Origin: Burkholderiaceae bacterium
Lineage (GTDB): Bacteria; Pseudomonadota; Gammaproteobacteria; Burkholderiales; Burkholderiaceae
Length of the DNA: 20,103 bases
NCBI GenBank assembly: GCA_017998575.1
Contig: JAGOCV010000037.1
Coordinates: 1-20,103, forward strand
Reading direction: 5' to 3'
Shown: piece after piece, positions 15,351-20,103 of the stretch
How the letters are laid out: the number at the start of each line of letters is the position of its first letter
Position numbering within the stretch: the stretch's first letter is position 1
Notes under the pieces: model-generated
What the model was told of the DNA's origin: nothing
Database searches by the model: none
The model's input: only the letters and a program-made list of their open reading frames with translations
Program-made: the position numbers and the translations under genes

Positions 15351-15364
15351 GTTAGCAGCCTAAC
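15351..15364. promoter_or_regulatory. Probable MarR operator, GTTAG-n4-CTAAC
   Basis: GTTAG (15351-15355) and CTAAC (15360-15364) are perfect inverted repeats in a locally AT-rich patch 34 bases upstream of the marR start codon. MarR-family sites commonly contain TTAG/CTAA half-sites of this kind. A weak leftward promoter may overlap it (TTGCAA at 15371-15376 as -35 and AACGAT near 15348-15353 as -10), so bound repressor would block RNA polymerase. Confidence 0.6.
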
Positions 15365-15470
15365 TATTTCTTGCAATTCTTTCACGAAGGCAATGCCCAC
15401 GACGCCGGTGCCGGCACTGGGGCTGCGCGGGGCGGGGCGCAAGGCCGCGCGCGAAGGCGCGAATGCGCGT

Positions 15471-16922
15471 TCAGCCCCGCGCGGCGCCGCGCTGTTCGGC
15501 CACGCGGCGCTCGAACACGCGCCAGAAGGCCGCGTCCTGCGTGTTGGCGAAGTTGATGCGCATCAGCGTGGAGGGCGCCTGCGTGGCATGGAACAGGCCG
15601 CCGGGCGCCAGCAGATAGCCTTCGTCGAGCATGCGCAGCGCCAGCACGTCGGTGCCGACGCCGGTGTCCACCCAGCCGAACAGGCCGGCCGGTTCGGCGG
15701 CGAAACGGCAGCCCGCCGCTTCGGCATGCCGCGCGCTGCGCGCGCGGGCGGCGGCCAGGCGGTCGCGCACGCGCTCGGCATGGCGGCGCAGCTGGCCCTG
15801 TTCGATGCACAACGCCAGCGCGCGTTCGAGCAGCGAGGGCGTGGTCAGCGTGGCCAGCAGCTTGGTGTCGAGCAGGCGCTCGACCAGATCCTGCGGCGCC
15901 GCCAGAAAGCCCACGCGCCAGTTGGGCGCGAGGATCTTGGCGAAGCCGCTCACGTAGATGGTGCGCGAGAGGCCGTCGAGCACCGACAGCCGCGTGGCGT
16001 GCTCGGGCGCGATATGGCTGTAGGTGTCGTCCTCGACGATGTGGAAGTCGTACTGCTGCGCCAGTTGCAGCACGCGGTGCGCGCTGCCGGGCGACAGGCA
16101 GTAGCCCGTGGGGTTGTGGAATACGCTCACCGAGACGAACAGGCGCGGGTGGTGCAGCTCGCAGTAGCGCGCCATCACGTCCAGATCGGGCCCGTCGGGG
16201 CCGCGCGGCACGGGCAGCACGCGCATGCCCAGGGCGTCGAGCCGCGCGAATTCCACCGACCACCCGGGCTCTTCGACCATCACCGGGTCGCCCGCCTTGA
16301 GCAGCGTGCGGCTCACCACGTCCAGCGCGTGCGTGGCGCCCACGGTGGTGACGATCTGCCCGGGGCTCACGGGCAGGTGCATGCTGGCCAGCCGCTGGGC
16401 CAGCGCTTCGCGCAGGCGCGCGTCGCCTTTTGGCTCGCCGTAGCTCAGCGAGTTCTCGATCAGCGACGCGCCGCTGGTCACGCGGCGCACGGCCTGGGGC
16501 ATGAAAGTGTTTTCGAGCCAGTGGCTGGGCAGCACGCCCGAGCCGGGCTGCGGCTTGCTGGAGGGCTGATGGAACATGCCGCGGATGAGCGCGGTGGCGT
16601 CGATGCGGCTGACGCCGGGCAGCGGGCCGCCGTCGCGTGCGGCCGGCGGATCGGCCCGGCGCGTGCGCGCGCTGGCGGCGGCCGGCGGCGCCACCGGGTC
16701 GCGCACGAAGAAGCCCTTCTGCGGTCGCGATTCCACCAGCCCCTGCGCCAGCAACTGGTCGTAGGCGGCCACCACCGTGTACGGGCTTACGCCCTGCTGG
16801 CGTGCGCATTCGCGCACCGAGGGCAGTCGCGTGCCGGCCGCGAGCAGGCGCGAGCGGATGCGCTCGGCGAAGCGCGCGGCGAGCTGGTCGGTGAGGGTCT
16901 GGGCCGGGGTGCGGGTGAGCAT
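15471..16922 (-). CDS. MocR-type regulator: GntR DNA-binding domain plus aminotransferase-like domain
   Basis: The 483-residue protein joins an N-terminal GntR winged helix (about residues 8-75; LAARFAERIRSRLLAAGTRLPSVRECARQQGVSPYTVVAAYDQL) to a fold-type I aminotransferase-like domain (about 115-470). PLP-binding features are kept: EDDTYSHI with the pyridine-binding Asp, and SGFAKILAPNWRVGF with the Schiff-base lysine at about residue 329. MocR proteins such as GabR and PdxR use PLP or PLP-amino acid adducts as signals and usually control a divergent operon. That fits here: the start codon is 113 bases from a divergent operon encoding two exporters, an aminotransferase and a PhzF protein, with an inverted repeat between. 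A linker rich in Ala/Arg lies at about 80-105. The start is ATG 16922. No terminator is obvious after its stop. Confidence 0.92.
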   Translation of the reverse strand: MLTRTPAQTLTDQLAARFAERIRSRLLAAGTRLPSVRECARQQGVSPYTVVAAYDQLLAQGLVESRPQKGFFVRDPVAPPAAASARTRRADPPAARDGGPLPGVSRIDATALIRGMFHQPSSKPQPGSGVLPSHWLENTFMPQAVRRVTSGASLIENSLSYGEPKGDARLREALAQRLASMHLPVSPGQIVTTVGATHALDVVSRTLLKAGDPVMVEEPGWSVEFARLDALGMRVLPVPRGPDGPDLDVMARYCELHHPRLFVSVSVFHNPTGYCLSPGSAHRVLQLAQQYDFHIVEDDTYSHIAPEHATRLSVLDGLSRTIYVSGFAKILAPNWRVGFLAAPQDLVERLLDTKLLATLTTPSLLERALALCIEQGQLRRHAERVRDRLAAARARSARHAEAAGCRFAAEPAGLFGWVDTGVGTDVLALRMLDEGYLLAPGGLFHATQAPSTLMRINFANTQDAAFWRVFERRVAEQRGAARG

Positions 16923-16966
16923 GGTGTGTGAGCCGCTAGCAGCAACTGTGCCGGGGGTGGCGCCGA

Positions 16967-16997
16967 TACAGATGGCCGTCTTGTCAAATCATCTGTA
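16967..16997. promoter_or_regulatory. Inverted repeat in the divergent mocR-lysE intergenic region, likely MocR operator
   Basis: TACAGATG (16967-16974) and CATCTGTA (16990-16997) are perfect 8-bp inverted repeats with centres 23 bases apart, about two helical turns, so both would face the same side of DNA. Between them TTGTCA (16981-16986) could be the -35 box of the rightward operon, with TGTAGC (17005-17010) as a poor -10; the overlapping TTGACA on the other strand (16982-16987) could serve mocR. MocR regulators bind such paired sites and often activate a weak divergent promoter while repressing their own gene. Confidence 0.65.
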
Positions 16998-17035
16998 CTG
17001 GTTGTGTAGCGGTGCGCCAATTTAAAGTGTTCGCC

Positions 17036-17635
17036 ATGACCTGGCAAGAGTTCACCGCGTTGCTGGCTCTGGCCACCGCCATGAGTTTCACCCCCGGCCC
17101 CAACACCGCCCTCTCCACCGCGCTGGCCGCCAACCGCGGCCTGCCGCAGGCGCTGCGCTTCGTGTGTTCCGTGCCGGTGGGCTGGGGTGTGTTGCTGTTG
17201 CTGTGCTCGGCGGGCCTGGGCGCGCTGCTGCTGGCCGCGCCGCCGCTGCGCTGGGCGCTCAAGGCCGTGGGCGTGGGCTACCTGCTGTGGATGGCGTGGC
17301 GGCTGGCGGGCGCGGCGCGGCTGTCGCAGGCCGACGCGCGCCGGCTCGACATCGGCTTCTGGCAGGGCGCGGCGCTGCAGTTCGTCAACATCAAGGCCTG
17401 GCTGCTGGCGCTGTCCATCGTGGCCGGCTGGGTGGCGGGGCACGACGACGCGATGCGCCGGCTGGCCGTGGTGCTGCCGGTGATGCTGGCTTTCGCCTTC
17501 GCCAGCAACCTCACCTATGCGGTGGTGGGCGCGCTGCTGCGCGACTGGCTGGCGCAGGGCCGGCGCCTGTTGTGGTTCAACCGCGCCATGGCGGCCGTGC
17601 TGGTGGCCACGGCCGTGTGGATGCTGTGGGCATGA
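17036..17635 (+). CDS. LysE/RhtB-family amino acid exporter
   Basis: The 199-residue protein is an inner-membrane protein with about six hydrophobic segments and the family hallmark FTPGPNT near the N-terminus (residues 18-24). LysE/RhtB members export amino acids or derivatives (lysine, threonine, homoserine lactone, cysteine pathway products). The central FWQGAALQFVNIKAWLLAL segment corresponds to the conserved region with NPK-like motif, here NIKAW. ATG 17036 is preferred over the in-frame GTG at 17012 because it begins at the family's usual N-terminus; the ribosome binding site is weak. Its TGA overlaps the next start codon (ATGA at 17632-17635). It is first in the operon divergent from mocR, so it is likely induced when the regulator senses its amine ligand. 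The substrate cannot be read from sequence. Confidence 0.87.
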   Translation: MTWQEFTALLALATAMSFTPGPNTALSTALAANRGLPQALRFVCSVPVGWGVLLLLCSAGLGALLLAAPPLRWALKAVGVGYLLWMAWRLAGAARLSQADARRLDIGFWQGAALQFVNIKAWLLALSIVAGWVAGHDDAMRRLAVVLPVMLAFAFASNLTYAVVGALLRDWLAQGRRLLWFNRAMAAVLVATAVWMLWA

Positions 17636-18585
17636 CGGCGGCTCGCCAGCAGAAGCTGGGGCTGTGGCTGGGCCTGGCCGGCGTGGTGATGTTCGCGATC
17701 ACCCTGCCGATGACGCGCCTGGCCACGGGCTCGCAGGCCGATCCGCAGCTCTCGCCCTGGTTCGTGACCTTCGGCCGCGCGGCGCTCGCGGGCCTGCTGT
17801 CGGTGGTGTTTCTCCTGGTGACGCGCTCGCCACTGCCGGGGCGGGAACATGGCCCATCGATGGCCGTGGTGGTGGCGGGCAGCGTGGTGGGTTATCCGCT
17901 GCTGCTGGCATGGGCGCTGCGATCTGTGGATGCCAGCCATGCGGCCGTGGTGACGGCGCTGCTGCCCCTGGCGACGGCGGTGGTGGCCGCGCTGCTGCTG
18001 CGTCAGCGCGCGCGGCCCGCCTTCTGGCTGTGTGCGCTGGCAGGCAGCGGACTGGTTCTGTACTTCGTGATGTTGCGCGCTGACCATGCCGGCACCGGCT
18101 TCGGGCTGGCGTGGGCCGACCTGTTGCTGCTGGGCGCCGTGCTGGCCGGAGCACTTGCGTATGTGTGTGGCGCGCGCATGACGCCCGCGCTGGGTGCCGA
18201 ACGCGTTACCTGCTGGGTGTGCGCCATGGCGCTGCCGTTCACGCTGCCGCTCGCGATAGCCACGTGGCCGCAGCAGCCCGTGGCGCTCTCTGCGTGGGCC
18301 GGGCTCGCCTATGTGGGCACGATCTCCATGTGGGCCGGCTTCTTCGCCTGGTACCGTGGCCTCGCGCTGGGCGGTGCCCTGCGCGTGAGCCAGCTGCAGT
18401 TGCTGCAGCCGTTCTTCGCCATCGTCGCTTCCATGCTGCTGCTGGGCGAGCCACTGGATATGCTCACGCTCGGTTTCGCGCTGGCCGTGGTGGCCACCGT
18501 GGTGGCCGGCCAGCGGCTGTCGCGGCCGGCCGCGGCCAGCCCGCTGTCTTCCGTTTCTTCCCCCTCTCTCAGGACGACCCCATGA
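17632..18585 (+). CDS. EamA/DMT-superfamily transporter
   Basis: The 317-residue protein has about ten membrane segments in two EamA repeats, the drug/metabolite transporter layout (for example RhaT, YdcZ or RarD-like exporters). The C-terminal repeat ends in the characteristic QPFFAIVASMLLLGEPLDMLTLGFALAVVATVVAG. A serine-rich tail of about 20 residues follows. ATG 17632 overlaps the LysE-type stop by four bases and its own stop overlaps the aminotransferase start in the same way, so the three are translationally coupled. Two exporters of different families in one operon suggest two related substrates or redundancy. The start is supported by the overlap and by hydrophobic sequence beginning right after a short basic N-terminus. 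Confidence 0.87.
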   Translation: MTAARQQKLGLWLGLAGVVMFAITLPMTRLATGSQADPQLSPWFVTFGRAALAGLLSVVFLLVTRSPLPGREHGPSMAVVVAGSVVGYPLLLAWALRSVDASHAAVVTALLPLATAVVAALLLRQRARPAFWLCALAGSGLVLYFVMLRADHAGTGFGLAWADLLLLGAVLAGALAYVCGARMTPALGAERVTCWVCAMALPFTLPLAIATWPQQPVALSAWAGLAYVGTISMWAGFFAWYRGLALGGALRVSQLQLLQPFFAIVASMLLLGEPLDMLTLGFALAVVATVVAGQRLSRPAAASPLSSVSSPSLRTTP

Positions 18586-19769
18586 ACTGGACCCTCGCCG
18601 CCCGCGCGGCCAAGATGAATCCTTCCGTGATCCGTGAAATCCTCAAGGTCACCGAGCGCCCCGGCATCATCAGTTTTGCCGGCGGCCTGCCGTCTCCGCA
18701 GACCTTCCCGGTGGCCGAATTCCAGGCGGCCTGTGCGCGCGTGCTCACCGGCGATGGCGCGGGCGCGCTGCAGTACGCGGCCAGCGAAGGCTATGGCCCG
18801 CTGCGCGAGCAGGTGGCCGCGCAACTGCCGTGGCAGGTGTCGCCCTCGCAGGTGCTGATCACCACGGGCTCGCAGCAGGGGCTCGATCTCGTGGCCAAGG
18901 TGATGATCGATCCGGGCAGCCGCGTGCTGGTCGAGACGCCCACCTACCTGGGCGCGCTGCAGGCCTTCTCGCCCATGGAGCCCGACGTGGTGGGTGTCGA
19001 GAGCGACGACGAAGGCGTGAGCGCCAACGACCTCGCGCGCCGCACCGGCGAAGGCGCGGGCCGGGCCCGCTTCGCCTACCTGCTGCCCAACTTCCAGAAT
19101 CCCACCGGCCGCACCATGAGCGAGGCGCGCCGCGCCGCCGTGGTCGCCGCCGCCGACCGCGTGGGCTTGCCGCTGCTGGAAGACAACCCCTACGGCGAAC
19201 TGTGGTTCGACGCGCCGCCGCCCCCGCCGCTGACCGCGCGCAATCCCGGGGGCAGCCTCTACCTCGGGTCGTTCTCCAAGGTGCTGGCGCCGGGCCTGCG
19301 GCTGGGCTTCCTGGTGGCGCCACCGGCGCTCTATCCCAAGCTGCTGCAGGCCAAGCAGGCGGCCGACCTCCATACGCCCGGCTTCAACCAGCGCATGGTG
19401 GCCGAGGTGATGAAGGACGGCTTCCTCGATCGCCATGTGCCCACCATCCGTGCGCTCTACAAGTCGCAGCGCGACGCCATGCTGGCCGCGCTCTCGCGCG
19501 AGATGGCCGGCCTGGACGTGAAGTGGAACGTGCCCGTGGGCGGCATGTTCCTGTGGGCACGGCTGCCCGAGGGCGTCGATTCGGCGCAGCTGCTGCTGGA
19601 GGCGGTGGAGCGCAACGTGGCCTTCGTGCCCGGCGCCGCGTTCTACGCGCAAGGCGCCGATCCGCGCACCATCCGCCTGTCGTTCGTCACTTCCACCGTG
19701 GCGCAGATCGACACCGGCATCGCCGAGCTCGCGCGCACGCTGCGCGAGCATGTGTCCCGCCGCACCTAG
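18582..19769 (+). CDS. PLP-dependent aminotransferase (class I/II, LysN/2-aminoadipate aminotransferase-like)
   Basis: The 395-residue protein is a complete fold-type I aminotransferase of the group that includes LysN and MocR C-terminal domains. Visible PLP contacts: TTGSQQGLDLVAK (phosphate-side loop), NFQNPTG with Asn173, LLEDNPYGEL with Asp201 binding the pyridine nitrogen, and GSFSKVLAPGLRLGF with the Schiff-base Lys233. Near the C-terminus, RTIRLSF contains the arginine that binds the substrate alpha-carboxylate. It begins with ISFAGGLPSPQTFP, typical of this group. AGGA at 18571-18574 precedes ATG 18582, and the start overlaps the upstream stop. It shares ancestry with the catalytic domain of the neighbouring MocR regulator, so both may recognise the same amino acid. 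The exact amino donor is unknown; 2-aminoadipate, aromatic or branched-chain amino acids are plausible. Confidence 0.9.
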   Translation: MNWTLAARAAKMNPSVIREILKVTERPGIISFAGGLPSPQTFPVAEFQAACARVLTGDGAGALQYAASEGYGPLREQVAAQLPWQVSPSQVLITTGSQQGLDLVAKVMIDPGSRVLVETPTYLGALQAFSPMEPDVVGVESDDEGVSANDLARRTGEGAGRARFAYLLPNFQNPTGRTMSEARRAAVVAAADRVGLPLLEDNPYGELWFDAPPPPPLTARNPGGSLYLGSFSKVLAPGLRLGFLVAPPALYPKLLQAKQAADLHTPGFNQRMVAEVMKDGFLDRHVPTIRALYKSQRDAMLAALSREMAGLDVKWNVPVGGMFLWARLPEGVDSAQLLLEAVERNVAFVPGAAFYAQGADPRTIRLSFVTSTVAQIDTGIAELARTLREHVSRRT

Positions 19770-19794
19770 TCCGTCTTTTCTCCCGGAGCCTTCC

Positions 19795-20103
19795 ATGCGC
19801 ACGCGCCCGTTCAAGCAGGTCGATGTCTTCACCGCCACGCCGTACTTCGGCAACCCGCTGGCCGTGGTCATGGATGCCGAGGGGCTGGACGACGAGGCCA
19901 TGCGCCGCTTCGCGCAGTGGACCAATCTGTCCGAGACCACGTTCCTGCTGCCGCCCACGCAGGCCGGCGCCGACTACCGCGTGCGCATCTTCACGCCGGG
20001 CGGCGAGCTGCCCTTCGCCGGCCACCCCACGCTGGGCAGCTGCCACGCCTGGCTCGAAGCCGGTGGCCGGCCGGCGCGCGCCGACCGCATCGTCCAGCAG
20101 TGC
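19795..20103 (+). CDS. PhzF-family (phenazine biosynthesis-like) isomerase/epimerase, cut by the right edge
   Basis: The frame is open from ATG 19795 to the window's end (103 codons; the family is about 260-300 residues). PhzF signatures are clear: FKQVDVFTATPYFGNPLAVV at the start, NLSETTFLLPP with the catalytic-type Glu47, and RIFTPGGELPFAGHPTLG. PhzF itself isomerises a dihydroanthranilate derivative in phenazine synthesis, but most family members in bacteria without phenazine genes have unknown substrates. No other phz genes are present here. GGAG at 19785-19788 is a good ribosome binding site, six bases from the start; the gap after the aminotransferase is 25 bases, so it belongs to the same operon. 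A role in isomerising an amino-acid-derived compound handled by the exporters and aminotransferase is an inference. Confidence 0.88.
   Translation, partial: MRTRPFKQVDVFTATPYFGNPLAVVMDAEGLDDEAMRRFAQWTNLSETTFLLPPTQAGADYRVRIFTPGGELPFAGHPTLGSCHAWLEAGGRPARADRIVQQC

Noticed and set aside
10291..15363. A very long open frame on the + strand opposite the dehydrogenase, receptor and MarR genes (about 1690 codons)
   Set aside because: It is a by-product of high GC and codon bias in the antisense frame. Its translation is low-complexity Arg/Ala/Gly/His-rich with no domain, while the opposite strand carries three clear protein families.
15400..15480. Terminator after the MocR gene
   Set aside because: Several GC-rich partial inverted repeats (for example GGGGCTG and CAGCCCC) can be drawn, but the arms are about 45 bases apart and no U-run follows.
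19795..20103. Phenazine biosynthesis cluster
   Set aside because: A PhzF-family gene alone is not evidence for phenazines; no phzA/B, D, E or G homologues are in the window.

Overview
The window is very GC-rich, with G or C at nearly every third codon position. Its gene content (an orphan TctC/Bug solute-binding protein, a phenylacetate-CoA-ligase-like enzyme, many LysR/MarR/MocR regulators, MarC and LysE families) points to a free-living betaproteobacterium of the order Burkholderiales. This assignment is an inference from gene types; there is no rRNA or other marker. No tRNA, rRNA, CRISPR array, insertion sequence or prophage gene was seen.

Layout. Positions 1-10136 are all transcribed rightward: the 3' part of a J-domain protein gene (cut by the left edge), a MarC-family membrane protein, a hipB-hipA type toxin-antitoxin module whose hipA is broken by a one-base frameshift, an SbmA/BacA-type fused ABC transporter, and a four-gene cluster (CoA ligase, amidohydrolase, Tat-exported Bug binding protein, LysR regulator). 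The cluster looks like uptake and activation of an unidentified carboxylic acid. A strong stem-loop at 10134-10168 separates this block from a convergent leftward block.

Positions 10207-15317 form a leftward three-gene unit: a MarR regulator, a TonB-dependent receptor very like E. coli YncD/PqqU (reported PQQ importer), and a membrane-bound PQQ-dependent dehydrogenase of the glucose/quinate/shikimate family. The MarR stop overlaps an ATG of the receptor reading frame. The natural reading is a unit that imports the cofactor PQQ through the outer membrane and uses it in the periplasm, under one regulator. No pqq biosynthesis gene lies in the window. This is the most interesting system here.

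Positions 15471-20103 hold a leftward MocR regulator (GntR DNA-binding domain plus aminotransferase-like domain) and, divergent from it, a tightly packed rightward operon: LysE-type exporter, EamA-type (DMT) exporter, PLP aminotransferase and a PhzF-family protein (cut by the right edge). The first three rightward genes overlap by ATGA. A perfect 8-bp inverted repeat lies in the divergent intergenic region and is a likely MocR operator. The set suggests export and modification of an amino acid or amine, with a PLP-sensing regulator; the substrate is unknown.
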